DNA of 64,000 nt from an uncultured Ignavibacteria bacterium (GCA_913061095.1 CAJXVM010000019.1:1-64000), one strand, 5' to 3'; shown: positions 17,189-27,229, numbered from the stretch's first letter. A program made the numbers and translations. Notes: a model not told the origin generated them from the sequence alone.

Positions 17189-17254
17189 GGCCGAGCCGTT
17201 GGCTCGGCCCTCGTGCATCGTGCTCGTGCTCGATCCCCACGCTCACGCGTGGGG
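17189..17254. repeat. REP-like double hairpin (copy 3)
   Basis: GGCCGAGCC-GTT-GGCTCGGCC at 17189-17209 is followed by CCCCACGC-TCAC-GCGTGGGG at 17235-17254. Both hairpins recur singly elsewhere (7, 5742, 12291), and this copy shows that they belong to one composite element. It lies in a gap between divergent genes. Confidence 0.65.
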
Positions 17255-17352
17255 CTATCCTGCTCGTGCTCCCATCCCCCGCTTCGCTTTCACGTTCAAA
17301 ACCGCTATATTTAGAGTTTGCGATGTGACAGAAATAAACACAGTATAGACGC

Positions 17353-18237
17353 ATGACACGGAAATCTTCGAACCAGTGGGCGCTGATCCTGGGCGTTTCG
17401 TCCGGATTCGGCGCGGCAGCGGCGCGGGAGCTCGCGCGGCACGGCTATCACATCCTCGGTATCCACCTCGACCGGCAGGCCACCATGCCCGCCGTAAACA
17501 AACTGATCGAGGATATCGAAGGACACGGCCAGAAAGCCGTCTTCTATAACATGAACGCCGCCGATGAACACAAGAGGCATGCCGCGCTGGACAATTTCGT
17601 GGACGCCTATCACCGCGAGGGACGCGCGGAGATCAAGGTGCTCATGCACTCGCTGGCCTTCGGCACCCTGCGCCCGCTGGTGGGACGCAACGAGGGCGAA
17701 ATGATCAAGAAGGCGCAGCTGGAAATGACCATCGACGTCATGGCCAATTCCCTGATTTACTGGATCCAGGACACTGTGCGCCGGGGACTCCTCGGACGCG
17801 GTGCGCGCATTTTCGCGATGACCAGCGACGGCGCCAACCTGAACCTCCCGTTCTACGGTGCGGTTTCCGCCGCCAAGGCGGCGCTGGAATCCTACATCCG
17901 CCAGCTCGCCATCGAACTCGGTCCCCGCGGCATCACCTGCAACGCCCTGCTCGCCGGTGTCACCGATACGCCCGCGCTCAGCAAAATCCCCGGCGCGAAA
18001 AACATGCTGTACGCAGCCGTCGCGAAAAATCCCTTCAATCGCGCCACGACGCCCGAGGATGTGGCGACGGCTATCATCGCTCTGCTGCAGGACGGCACCG
18101 AATTCATCAACGGCAACACCATCGGCGTCGATGGCGGCGAAAGCAAAATCAGCTACGTGGGACAGAAAACTCCCTACCAGTATGCCGATCTCAACCTCCT
18201 GACCGAAAGCTCCTGGGATCCGACCGACGTCTCCTAA
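17353..18237 (+). CDS. SDR-family enoyl-ACP reductase-like protein
   Basis: A 294-aa short-chain dehydrogenase. The cofactor loop GVSSGFGAAAA and the catalytic YGAVSAAK (Tyr-x6-Lys) resemble FabI/FabL-type enoyl reductases. MHSLAFGTLRPLVG and the C-terminal GNTIGVDGGESKI also match that branch. A likely role is reducing enoyl-ACP in fatty acid synthesis, using NAD(P)H in the cytoplasm. The neighbouring acyl-CoA dehydrogenase and acyltransferase also point to lipid metabolism, although each has its own spacing. Substrate assignment is by similarity of motifs only. Confidence 0.8.
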   Translation: MTRKSSNQWALILGVSSGFGAAAARELARHGYHILGIHLDRQATMPAVNKLIEDIEGHGQKAVFYNMNAADEHKRHAALDNFVDAYHREGRAEIKVLMHSLAFGTLRPLVGRNEGEMIKKAQLEMTIDVMANSLIYWIQDTVRRGLLGRGARIFAMTSDGANLNLPFYGAVSAAKAALESYIRQLAIELGPRGITCNALLAGVTDTPALSKIPGAKNMLYAAVAKNPFNRATTPEDVATAIIALLQDGTEFINGNTIGVDGGESKISYVGQKTPYQYADLNLLTESSWDPTDVS

Positions 18238-18331
18238 TCGGCGTCACCCGCGGTGAAGTTTCGGCGGGAAGTCATATATTTCTTGAGTTTGACACATATT
18301 GAGTCTGTCACATACTAACAGCCGGAATCAC

Positions 18332-19480
18332 ATGAACCTTTTTGAATTCTCCGAAGAGCAGAACATGCTTCGCGACATGGTGCGCGAATTCGTCAACGAG
18401 GAAGTCAAACCCGTCGCAGGACAGATCGACGAAAACGAGGAAATCCCGCAGGACCTGATCAAGAAGATCGGCGAGGTCGGACTGTTCGGCACGGTATTCC
18501 CCGAGGAATACGGCGGCGGCGGTTTCGGCGAAGTGGGCTACTGCATCGCGCAGGAGGAAATGGCGCGCGGCTGCCTCTCCACCGCGACCATGATCGGCGC
18601 GCACATGTCCATCGGCACCAACGCCATCTTCCTCGGCGGCACCGAGGAACTCAAGCAGAAATACCTGCCGAAGCTCTGCTCCGGGGAAATGCTCGGCGCG
18701 TTCGGACTGACCGAAGCGACCGCCGGCTCCGACTCGTTCAACGTGCGCACGCGCGCGGAGCAGGACGGCGATGACTGGATCCTGAACGGCGAGAAGCTGT
18801 GGATCACCAATGGCGGCATCGCCGATGTGGTTTCCGTTTTCGCGCGCACCGAGCGCGGGGTGACGGCCTTTGCCGTGGAGACAAAATGGGATGGCTACCA
18901 TGCCGGACCGAAGGAAAAGAAAATGGGCATCCGCGGAAGCGCGACGAATGCCATTACCTTCGACAACGTGCGCGTGCCGGGCGAAAACATGATCGGTCCC
19001 AACGGACGCGGTTTCCTCATCGCCATGAAAACGCTCGACGCCGGACGTCTCGGACTCGGCGCCTGCTGCGTCGGCGCGGCGAAGGAACTGATCGAGCTGT
19101 CCACGCAATACGCCAAGGAGCGCAAGCAGTTCGACGAGCCCATCTCGCATTTCCAGGCCGTGCAGTTCATGCTCGCCGAAATGTGGGCCATTACCTACGC
19201 GATGGAGAGCATCGTGTACCGCACCGCGGTGGATTACGACGCCGGCAAGAAAATCGCCACGCAGTCCGCTGCCGTGAAGTATCTCTGCAGTGAGGGACTC
19301 GACAAGGTGGTGGACATGGCCGTGCAGATTCACGGCGGCATGGGATATTCCCGCGAGCTGCCGATCGAGCGCATGTACCGCGACAGCCGCATCAACCGCA
19401 TCTTCGAAGGCACGAACGAAATCCAGAAGCTCGTCATTTCGCATGACGTGCTCCGCCGCAACGGCGCCTGGAACGTCTGA
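18332..19480 (+). CDS. acyl-CoA dehydrogenase
   Basis: A 382-aa flavoprotein. FAD-binding motifs: GLTEATAGSDS and WITNGG; CoA-side segment RMYRDSRINRIFEGTNEIQ, where Glu359 is the probable catalytic base. The first step of beta-oxidation or a branched-chain amino acid step is the usual role; short-chain (butyryl/isovaleryl-like) specificity is plausible but not decidable here. The ATG at 18332 fits the conserved N-terminus FEFSEEQNMLRDMVREF. A strong terminator follows at 19523-19561. Confidence 0.93.
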   Translation: MNLFEFSEEQNMLRDMVREFVNEEVKPVAGQIDENEEIPQDLIKKIGEVGLFGTVFPEEYGGGGFGEVGYCIAQEEMARGCLSTATMIGAHMSIGTNAIFLGGTEELKQKYLPKLCSGEMLGAFGLTEATAGSDSFNVRTRAEQDGDDWILNGEKLWITNGGIADVVSVFARTERGVTAFAVETKWDGYHAGPKEKKMGIRGSATNAITFDNVRVPGENMIGPNGRGFLIAMKTLDAGRLGLGACCVGAAKELIELSTQYAKERKQFDEPISHFQAVQFMLAEMWAITYAMESIVYRTAVDYDAGKKIATQSAAVKYLCSEGLDKVVDMAVQIHGGMGYSRELPIERMYRDSRINRIFEGTNEIQKLVISHDVLRRNGAWNV

Positions 19481-19522
19481 TCTGCCTTCGTCCCTCAGTA
19501 ATGAGGATTTCCGAAATACACA

Positions 19523-19561
19523 CCGTCACCCTGAGCCTGTCGAAGGGTGACGGTTTTTTTT
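19523..19561 (+). terminator. rho-independent terminator
   Basis: Ten-bp stem CCGTCACCCT / AGGGTGACGG followed by eight T. The loop region contains CCCTGAGCCTGTCGAAGGG, a motif found as a dispersed repeat in many bacterial genomes. It ends the acyl-CoA dehydrogenase transcript. Confidence 0.9.
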
Positions 19562-19589
19562 CAGCCGACCATCCCGCATATTAGCGCTC

Positions 19590-20393
19590 ATGATACCGCA
19601 CGGACATATCATTGCAGCGTCACCCTCGTACCGGACACCGCAGGACCGCCGCACGTCCATCCTGCCGCCGACCATCTCCTTCTACATCGGGATGATCGCG
19701 GTCGTGTTCCGCGGGGCGCACCTCGCCAGGCGCGGCCGCTATGACGACCAGGCCTGGATCGACAGCAGCATCGACATCATGAACGCGCTCGAGCGCGCCG
19801 GCGTCCGCCTCAACATCGACGGCATGGAGCATCTGCACGAACTCGACGGTCCGGCCGTGTTCATCGCCAACCATATGAGCACGCTGGAAACCTTCACCCT
19901 GCCCGGCCTCATCCATCCCGTGCGCCGCTGCACCTTCGTGATCAAACCCAGCCTGATGGACTACCCCGTCTTCAAGCATGTCATGCGCAGCCGCAATCCC
20001 GTCGTGGTCTCGCGCGACAATCCGCGGCAGGACCTTGTCACCGTGCTGGAGGAAGGTGCGCGGCGGCTCGAGCAGGGGACGTCCATCGTGCTCTTCCCGC
20101 AGACCACGCGCACGCCGGTGTTCGATCCCGCGCAGTTCAACACGCTCGGCGTGAAGGTCGCGAAGAAGGCCGGCGTTCCCGCCGTGCCGGTCGCGCTGAA
20201 AACCGATACCTGGGAAAACGGGCGGATGCTGAAGGATTTCGGTCCGGTGCTGCCCGAACGTCCGGTGCACATCCGCTTCGGCGCGCCGATGGATATCACG
20301 GGCAACGGACGCGAACAGCACGAGGCCATCGTCGCATTCATCACCGAACATCTCGGCCGCTGGCGGGATGAGGAGCCCGGCGCTCCTGCCTGA
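19590..20393 (+). CDS. variant 1-acylglycerol-3-phosphate acyltransferase
   Basis: A 267-aa PlsC-like acyltransferase. The four family blocks can be seen in variant form: IANHMSTLETF (His-x4-Glu instead of His-x4-Asp), VVVSRDNPRQD, VLFPQTTRT (in place of FPEGTRS) and VPAVPVALKTDTW. It should transfer an acyl chain to a glycerophosphate or similar acceptor at the inner membrane. The changed catalytic block could mean a different acceptor. The gene starts just after the terminator and is followed by a separate promoter region. Confidence 0.78.
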   Translation: MIPHGHIIAASPSYRTPQDRRTSILPPTISFYIGMIAVVFRGAHLARRGRYDDQAWIDSSIDIMNALERAGVRLNIDGMEHLHELDGPAVFIANHMSTLETFTLPGLIHPVRRCTFVIKPSLMDYPVFKHVMRSRNPVVVSRDNPRQDLVTVLEEGARRLEQGTSIVLFPQTTRTPVFDPAQFNTLGVKVAKKAGVPAVPVALKTDTWENGRMLKDFGPVLPERPVHIRFGAPMDITGNGREQHEAIVAFITEHLGRWRDEEPGAPA

Positions 20394-20546
20394 TCTCCGG
20401 GAATCCCGCCCATCATTCATTCCACCCGCCACACATCCCGATATTCCACTGCGGGTCCTGCAGCGTCCGGGGCGGACGATTTCATTGCTTTTCCTTCCCC
20501 GCGCTTCTATTTTGCCCTGATTTCATCCCCATCCGACGCGTCCACG

Positions 20547-23500
20547 GTGCTTCTTCGAATCGGCATTCTCTTCTTCTGCATCCTGACGGCCGCGCTTCCG
20601 CTCCGGGCACAGGAGGAGGCGCCGCAGCGGGACGCATCCGGGCGGGACGCATCCGGGCGGGACACATCCCGGCAGGTGTCGCTGTGGATGTCTTACTCGG
20701 ACTCGCTGTCGTGGACTCCCGGTGACACCATCCGCCTCGCGCGCCGCTTCCTCCAGCCGGGCGGGCTTGCGATCAGCTTCAATCCCCCTCTGCGCATCAA
20801 TCCCGCAACCGATCTCATCGTGGATCGCGCCGAGGGCACCATTATCCTTACGCCCGCGGCCGCCTCCCGCGCCGACAGCGGCGTCACCTACACGGCAGAA
20901 ATTTCCTACCGCGCCCTGCCGTTCGAATTCGCGGACACGTATCGCCTCCGCACGCTCACGCGGCGCGTGGATACCACCGGCGGCGACAGCATCGCGGTGG
21001 CCACGCCGTCGCAGCCGCTGAGCATCGAGAGTATTTTCGGATCGGAGCTGCAGAAAAGCGGCTACATCGGGCGCGGGTTCACGGTGGGATCGAATCGCGA
21101 TCTGAACATCAACAGCGGATTCCGGCTGCAGCTGGCGGGAGAGCTGGCCGAGGGGATCACCGTCACTGGCGCGCTGACCGACGAAAACACGCCCATCCAG
21201 CCCGAGGGCAACACGCGCACCCTGCAGGAGCTCGACCGCGTGTTCATCCGCATCGCCGGGGACGACATGAGCGCGACGCTCGGGGATTTCAACCTCACGT
21301 ACAGCGACACGGAGTTCGGGCGCTACAACCGGAAGCTTTCGGGCATTCTCGGCGAGGCGGCCGGCGAGGATTTCGGCGCGGCGGTCTCCTACGCGTCCCT
21401 GAACGGAACGTTTCACTCCATGCAGTTCAACGGCATTGACGGTGTGCAGGGACCTTACCGCCTGACCGGACGCAACGGCGAACAGCCGATTCTCGTGCTC
21501 GCGGGAACGGAGAAGGTGTACGTCGACGGCGTGGAGATGGTGCGCGGCGAACGCAACGATTACGTGATCGAATACGCAGCGGGGGAAATCACGTTCACGC
21601 CGAACCGGCTGATTACGGCGTACTCACGCATCACGGTGGATTACGAATATGCCGAGCGGGAGTACGTGCGCGACATGCTCACGGCCGACACGCGCGGCGC
21701 GTTTCTCGACGGTGCGATCAGCGTCGGCGCGCGGTATATCCGGGAAGGCGACGACGAAGCGAGTCCGATCGACCTCGATTTCACCGACGAGGACCGCGCG
21801 ATCCTGCGCACTGCGGGCGACGATCCGCAGCAGGCGGCGCGCAGCGGTGTGACGTACGTCGGCTACGATACGGCGCGCGGCGCGGGTGCGGGACAGTACA
21901 TCCGCGTCGATACGACGATCAGCGGCGAGGCGCATGCATTCTACCGCTACGAGCCCGGGGCGGACAGCGCGACGTACAGCCTCTATTTTTCCTTTGTCGG
22001 TCAGGGCAACGGCGATTACCGCCGGCAGACCGTCGGCACGTTTGTGTTCGCCGGTGTGGACGGAGGCGATTATGCGCCGCTGCGTCTGCTGCCCCTGCCG
22101 CGTCTGCATCAGCTGCTCGACCTGCGGATGGCGGCGACTCCCAGGGCGGATCTGCGCATCGGCGCCGAACTGGGCGTGAGCAGTCTCGACCGCAACCGCT
22201 TCTCCGACACCGATGACGGCGACAACACCGGGTCTGCCTACAATCTTACCCTGCAGTGGCGGCCGGAGACGCGGCGGCTCGGCGACTTCGACATTTCTGC
22301 ACGCTACCGGGATGTGGGCTCCGCCTTTCAGCCCGTCGACCGCATCAACGACATCGAATTCAACCGCAAGTGGGATATCACCGCGCCGGTGCCGTCGCGG
22401 GAGCGCATTGCCGAGGGCGGCGCGGCCTGGCGTCCCTGGCAGCACACGGAAGTGCGCGCGGGTGCGGGCGCCATCGACCGCGGCGCGTTCTCCTCGCTGC
22501 GCGTGGACGGCGGCGTGCGCATCACGCCGGCGCGGCAGGACAGCATACTTCCGGAGCTGGACTACCGCATCGAGTTTATCGACAGCGACGACGGTGCGAG
22601 CGGCGTCTCCGGCACCTGGCTGCGTCAGCTCGGCGAAGCGCGCTACGATGCAGACGGCGTCACGCCGCGTCTGCGCTTCGAACAGGAACGGCGGCGCAGT
22701 CTGCGCGGCGGCGATTCACTGCTGCCCAACAGCCTGGGATTCGTGGATGTGCGTCCGGGCGTGAGCTTCACCGCCTTCGATTTCATGCGGGTGACGGCCG
22801 ACGTGGGCGTGCGCGTCGAAGACGCCCTGCTCGACGGCGCGCTGCAGCGGCAGTCCACCGACCTCCTGCAGATCTACGGCATGGAGCTGCGTCCGGGATC
22901 GGACCTGCGCGCATCGGCATCCGTCACAGTGCGCGATCGCCGCTTCAGCGACGCCTTCCAGGCGCTCGGGAACAAGGATCTGCAGACCATTCTCACGCGC
23001 GCGGAGACGCGCTGGTCGCCGCTGAACGGCGGTGTGGAGACCGACCTGCTCTACGAAGTCTCCACCGAGCGCACCTCGCGGCTGCAGCGCGTCTTTCTCA
23101 GCGTGCCGTTCGGACAGGGAAATTACGAGTACGCGGGAGATCTCAACAACAACGGCGTGCAGGACGAGGAGGAATTCGAGCCGACGCGTTTCGAGGGCGA
23201 CTACGTGCAGATCACCGTCCCCACCGACGAGTTGTTTCCCGTCATCGATCTGAAGAGCAGCCTGCGCCTGCGTCTGCGTCCCGACCGCATGCTGCGCGGC
23301 GCGGGCAACGCGTGGTGGAGCGACATGCTGCGTGCGGTGTCATCGGAAAGCTTCGTGCGCATCGACGAAAAAAGCGAGGAGGAGACGACATCCGACATTT
23401 ACCTGCTGCGGCTGTCGCATTTCCTCGACGATTCGACGACCATCCGGGGTTTCCAGAATTACCGGCAGGACCTGTTCCTGTTCGAGCGGGATCCCTCCTT

Positions 23501-24092
23501 CTCCATGCGCCTGCGCTTCGACGAGCGGCGCGGGTTCAGCCAGTTCGCCCTCGCCAACGAGCGCAGCTGGCGGCGGGAGCGCTCACTGCGCATCAAGACA
23601 CAGCTCGTGCGCGAGATCGGGCTGCAGACCGACCTGGTTTTCATGGATGACGAAGTGTTCTCCTCCCGCTTCAGCAGCCGCGCGCGCGACATCACCTCGG
23701 CGAACCTCATCGCTGATCTCTCCTATCGTCCCTGGCCGCGGCTGGAGATCGGTTTCGTGCTCGACAGCAAATCCGCCACCGACGCCCTGCCCGACACCCC
23801 CGTCGAGGCCGACATCACCGCGCTGACGCTGCGCAGCATCGCCAGTTTCGACGGTCCGGGACGGCTGCGCGTCGAACTCGAGCGCAGCGACGTCACCTTC
23901 AACACGGACGTCGACCGCTTCCCTTTCGAACTCACCGGCGGGCGGGCCGAGGGACGCAACTGGATCTGGCGCGTCAACTTCGATTACCGCATGACCAGCT
24001 TCATGCAGGCCACGCTCTCTTACCTCGGGCGCGCGGAAGGCGAGCGTCCGACCATTCACATCGCGCGGGCGGAGGTCAAAGCGTTTTTTTAA
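20547..24092 (+). CDS. large exported protein, probable outer-membrane beta-barrel
   Basis: An 1181-aa protein with a GTG start and a signal peptide (GILFFCILTAALPLRAQ). No known enzyme motif was found. Long stretches alternate polar and hydrophobic residues with aromatic girdle residues (VDYEYAEREYVRD, YEYAGDLNNNGVQDEEEFEPTRF). The last residues (IHIARAEVKAFF) end in phenylalanine, typical of outer-membrane barrels recognised by BamA. The NNNGVQDEEEF segment looks like a calcium-binding turn. It is probably a surface or outer-membrane protein of the Ignavibacteria/Chlorobi type, of unknown role. It overlaps the convergent peptidase gene by four bases. Confidence 0.7.
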   Translation: MLLRIGILFFCILTAALPLRAQEEAPQRDASGRDASGRDTSRQVSLWMSYSDSLSWTPGDTIRLARRFLQPGGLAISFNPPLRINPATDLIVDRAEGTIILTPAAASRADSGVTYTAEISYRALPFEFADTYRLRTLTRRVDTTGGDSIAVATPSQPLSIESIFGSELQKSGYIGRGFTVGSNRDLNINSGFRLQLAGELAEGITVTGALTDENTPIQPEGNTRTLQELDRVFIRIAGDDMSATLGDFNLTYSDTEFGRYNRKLSGILGEAAGEDFGAAVSYASLNGTFHSMQFNGIDGVQGPYRLTGRNGEQPILVLAGTEKVYVDGVEMVRGERNDYVIEYAAGEITFTPNRLITAYSRITVDYEYAEREYVRDMLTADTRGAFLDGAISVGARYIREGDDEASPIDLDFTDEDRAILRTAGDDPQQAARSGVTYVGYDTARGAGAGQYIRVDTTISGEAHAFYRYEPGADSATYSLYFSFVGQGNGDYRRQTVGTFVFAGVDGGDYAPLRLLPLPRLHQLLDLRMAATPRADLRIGAELGVSSLDRNRFSDTDDGDNTGSAYNLTLQWRPETRRLGDFDISARYRDVGSAFQPVDRINDIEFNRKWDITAPVPSRERIAEGGAAWRPWQHTEVRAGAGAIDRGAFSSLRVDGGVRITPARQDSILPELDYRIEFIDSDDGASGVSGTWLRQLGEARYDADGVTPRLRFEQERRRSLRGGDSLLPNSLGFVDVRPGVSFTAFDFMRVTADVGVRVEDALLDGALQRQSTDLLQIYGMELRPGSDLRASASVTVRDRRFSDAFQALGNKDLQTILTRAETRWSPLNGGVETDLLYEVSTERTSRLQRVFLSVPFGQGNYEYAGDLNNNGVQDEEEFEPTRFEGDYVQITVPTDELFPVIDLKSSLRLRLRPDRMLRGAGNAWWSDMLRAVSSESFVRIDEKSEEETTSDIYLLRLSHFLDDSTTIRGFQNYRQDLFLFERDPSFSMRLRFDERRGFSQFALANERSWRRERSLRIKTQLVREIGLQTDLVFMDDEVFSSRFSSRARDITSANLIADLSYRPWPRLEIGFVLDSKSATDALPDTPVEADITALTLRSIASFDGPGRLRVELERSDVTFNTDVDRFPFELTGGRAEGRNWIWRVNFDYRMTSFMQATLSYLGRAEGERPTIHIARAEVKAFF

Positions 24093-25237
24093 ACTGTCCA
24101 GTTCCCGTCGCGCATGATGACTTCTTCCCGCCCGTCGGGATAATACAGCTTCACTTCCTTCGCGAGGATATCGGGCTGGAGGGAGTCGACGTACACGCGG
24201 TCGATGTGCACGACATTCTTCGGATTGTTGAAGGATTTCGGGGAGATGATGCCGCCGAAATGCTCCGAGCGTCCGAAGGCGATATGCAGGCCGAGCTTTT
24301 CGTCCATCAGCAGACTGCCGACGGCCGTGCATCCGAAGTCGCCGAGAATGCCATGGCCGATTTCCGCGATGTTGCCGTAGGCGGGCTCCGCTTCCAGCAT
24401 CGCCTTCTCCTTGCGGCTGTGCTCGCCGTCGGTGAGGATTTCCACCGCGCGGTTTTCCACGATGCGGTACACCACGATTTCATCCTCGAACTGCACCGGC
24501 ACCTCGCCGTTCGTGCGGCTCTTGTCGCCCTCGATTTCCCCCTCATACGGCACGATGTAGGTTTCGCCGGACGGCAGATTGCCCACCTGTTTGTCGTCGT
24601 GGAACATGCCGCTGCTCGGCGTGGCCGTGCGGTGCCGCAGGTCGCAGTCGATCACGTAATCCTTCCCGCGTGCGTGCAGCGTGATCACCTCGCGCTCGGC
24701 CTCGTCGAGGCGCGTCTTGATGCTCATGATGCGCTCATGCACCTTGCCGTAATCCAGGCTCAGCGCCGGCAGCATTTCCAGGATGAAGCCCGGCATCGTC
24801 GTGCCGCGGAAATCGTACTGCTTCGCGAGCATCTTGCACGGCGCCGTGGCGGAGAACTGCGTCGGCGCGATGATCAGGTCGGTGGCGGTCATGACGTCCG
24901 CGAGCGGCACGGCCATGCCCTCTTTCTCGAGTATGTCCGCGGTGAGGTCGCGCGGATTCCCGCCCCAGTGATACAGCGTGTCGGGAAGGTCGTTGTTGTT
25001 GCTGCCCACGTTGCGATAGTAGTAGATCTCGAGGCGTTCGAGTCCCATATCGTGCTTGAACGCGATGGCGCGCATCCACCAGTTGTAGGCCATTTCACGG
25101 CGCTGCCGCCATTTTTCATGGTCGGGCACGGCCTCGTCGGGTACGTCGGCGATGATGGTCAGCACCCGGTCGCTTTCGCGGGGTTTGAATACGGTGAAAA
25201 ACAGCTGCTTGAGTTCTTCGGTGCTCAGTTCTTTCAT
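24089..25237 (-). CDS. M29-type aminopeptidase-like protein
   Basis: About 382 aa from the ATG at 25237. The overall pattern resembles thermophilic M29 aminopeptidases (aminopeptidase T family): TDLIIAPTQFSATAPCK, GEIGH-type GNIAEIGHGIL, GLHIAFGRSEHFGG and VHIDRVYVD near the end provide the Glu, His and Asp residues that would bind metal. It should release N-terminal residues from peptides in the cytoplasm. Similarity is to the fold and C-terminal metal motifs; substrate and activity are uncertain. It diverges from glnA with a 205-bp shared upstream region. Confidence 0.7.
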   Translation of the reverse strand: MKELSTEELKQLFFTVFKPRESDRVLTIIADVPDEAVPDHEKWRQRREMAYNWWMRAIAFKHDMGLERLEIYYYRNVGSNNNDLPDTLYHWGGNPRDLTADILEKEGMAVPLADVMTATDLIIAPTQFSATAPCKMLAKQYDFRGTTMPGFILEMLPALSLDYGKVHERIMSIKTRLDEAEREVITLHARGKDYVIDCDLRHRTATPSSGMFHDDKQVGNLPSGETYIVPYEGEIEGDKSRTNGEVPVQFEDEIVVYRIVENRAVEILTDGEHSRKEKAMLEAEPAYGNIAEIGHGILGDFGCTAVGSLLMDEKLGLHIAFGRSEHFGGIISPKSFNNPKNVVHIDRVYVDSLQPDILAKEVKLYYPDGREEVIMRDGNWTV

Positions 25238-25442
25238 GGCGATGCACGCTTGGTTGGACGGGATTGAAGAGCGGCGTGTCACCGGAGAGGGCGCAGCGCC
25301 GCCGTCCCGGAAGATGCGAGAAATCGGCGGAACAATCAACGCGCGGGTGCGCTTTGGGATTCCGTCCGATATTGCATAGTTTAATATCCCTTTGGCCTCT
25401 TCGGCCGGGGAGAGCTGTATCGCCACCATGACTGGAGCCCGT

Positions 25443-26813
25443 ATGTCCGCAGAAATCCAACACGTCAAGAAACTCATCGAAGAACATCACATTGAATTCA
25501 TCGACCTGAAGACACTCGACCTCGTCGGGCGGCTGCATCACATCACGCTGCCGATCCGCGAGGGCACGCTCGACAACCTGATGGATCAGGGCGTCGGTTT
25601 TGACGGTTCGAGCTTCGGCTTCGCGAAGGTGGAGAACAGCGACATGGTGCAGAAGCCGGATCTCGGCACAGTGCAGATCGACCTGTTCCGCGACCGGCCG
25701 ACGCTGACCTGCTTCACCAACGTCTTCCTGACCGACGAGAAGCGCTCACGCTTCCCGCAGGACGTGCGCTGGGTGGCCTCGCAGGCCGAGGAGCTGCTGC
25801 GGCGGCTCGATATCGCCGACGGAACGCACTGGGGACCCGAGCTCGAGTATTACATCTTCTCGCAGGTGGAATTCGACACCCGCACCTCCGCCTCGTACTA
25901 CAACGTGACGCACGAGGAGGAATTCTTCCAGAACGCCTATCACGCCTGCGGTCCGTTCGACCTGTACGACGACTTCCGCGATGAGTCCTGCCGCCTCCTC
26001 GAGCAGGCGGGGATTCCCGTGAAGTATCATCATCACGAAGTCGGCGAGCGCGGCCAGCAGGAGATCGAGTTTCTCTTCGAGTCCCTGCTCAAATCCGCCG
26101 ACAGCATCACGCTGGCCAAGTACATTCTCTTCAGCCAGGCGGCCGAGGCCGGACTGGAAGTCACTTTCATGCCCAAGCCCATGTACCAGCAGGCGGGCAG
26201 CGGCATGCACGTGCATCAGTTCCTGACGAAGAACGGGAAGAACATCTTTTATAAAGACGGCGAATACGCGAATTTCGGGGAGACGGGATTGTACTACATC
26301 GGCGGTCTCCTCAAGCACGCGCCGGCGCTTGCGGCCTTCACCAATCCCAGCACCAACAGTTACAAGCGACTCGTGCCCGGCTTCGAAGCCCCGGTTGCGC
26401 TCACCTACAGCCAGGCCAACCGGTCGAGCTGCGTGCGCATCCCGCGCTACGTCTCCGATCCCAACGAGACGCGCATGGAATACCGTCCCTCCGACGCCAC
26501 GGCGAACCCCTACCTCATGCTCGCCGCCATGCTCATGGCCGGCATTGACGGCATCATCAACAAGATCGATCCGCGCGAGGAGGGCTTTGGTCCCTACGAC
26601 GAAAACGTCTTCGACAACCACGACCTGCACTTCCTGCCGCGCAACCTCGCCGAGGCCCTCGACGCCCTCGAACTCGACAACGATTTCCTCCAGCGTGAGG
26701 GCGTCTTCCCGCAGTCCCTCATCAGCCAGTGGCTCAAGACCAAGCGCGAGGAAGTCCACGCCATTTCAACCATGCCACACCCCTTCGAGTACAAAATGTA
26801 TTTTCATCGTTGA
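25443..26813 (+). CDS. glnA: glutamine synthetase
   Basis: A 456-aa type I glutamine synthetase that makes glutamine from glutamate, ammonia and ATP. Motifs: GVGFDGSSFGF, GPELEYYIF (metal Glu), HHHEVGERGQQEIEF, GSGMHVHQF, NPSTNSYKRLVPGFEAP and RMEYRPSDATANPY. The adenylylation-site region seen in GSI-beta enzymes is not evident, so it looks like the GSI-alpha form. ATG 25443 is chosen because GGAG stands before it. A terminator lies about 130 bp downstream, and the final codons are duplicated at 29372. Confidence 0.95.
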   Translation: MSAEIQHVKKLIEEHHIEFIDLKTLDLVGRLHHITLPIREGTLDNLMDQGVGFDGSSFGFAKVENSDMVQKPDLGTVQIDLFRDRPTLTCFTNVFLTDEKRSRFPQDVRWVASQAEELLRRLDIADGTHWGPELEYYIFSQVEFDTRTSASYYNVTHEEEFFQNAYHACGPFDLYDDFRDESCRLLEQAGIPVKYHHHEVGERGQQEIEFLFESLLKSADSITLAKYILFSQAAEAGLEVTFMPKPMYQQAGSGMHVHQFLTKNGKNIFYKDGEYANFGETGLYYIGGLLKHAPALAAFTNPSTNSYKRLVPGFEAPVALTYSQANRSSCVRIPRYVSDPNETRMEYRPSDATANPYLMLAAMLMAGIDGIINKIDPREEGFGPYDENVFDNHDLHFLPRNLAEALDALELDNDFLQREGVFPQSLISQWLKTKREEVHAISTMPHPFEYKMYFHR

Positions 26814-26944
26814 GGTGAACAAGGGGCATGCAGAATGCCATAATGCACTGTACATCAATCATTTACAGGCATTCATGAGAACAGCAGAATCATAGAAACA
26901 CTCTTCAGTTTACCGTTTTTCTACCGTTTGCTGAGCCATGATTA

Positions 26945-26976
26945 TCACGAGACCAGATGGAAACGTCTGGTCTCGT
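26945..26976. terminator. 32-bp hairpin, copy 1
   Basis: CACGAGACCAGA / TCTGGTCTCGT forms a strong stem with loop TGGAAACG, followed by TTCGTTT. It ends the glnA transcript. An identical 32-bp copy stands at 29496-29527, after the YCF48-repeat gene. The 416-bp gap between glnA and that gene holds nothing else that I can name. Confidence 0.85.
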
Positions 26977-27229
26977 TCGTTTATTGAGGCTCACGCCAGC
27001 CCTCATTCTGAAACGCACTCTCCCCCTCTCCGAGCTTCAGTCCACCCTCCGGCATCAGGACATCTCTTTGACGGGACTCTACGCCACCACGGACAGAGTG
27101 GACACGATCGAGATGGATGTTTGACCACTTGAACGTGGTCGTAACCATTCGTAAGATGCGGTGTTCTTGTTGATGCAGATCAGAGAGTATCTGCATATGA
27201 CCGGCGTTCCTGAAGGAGGAGGCAACATC

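Noticed and set aside
15977-17314. 445-codon + strand frame opposite the GT9 gene
   Set aside because: Antisense shadow of a well-supported glycosyltransferase.
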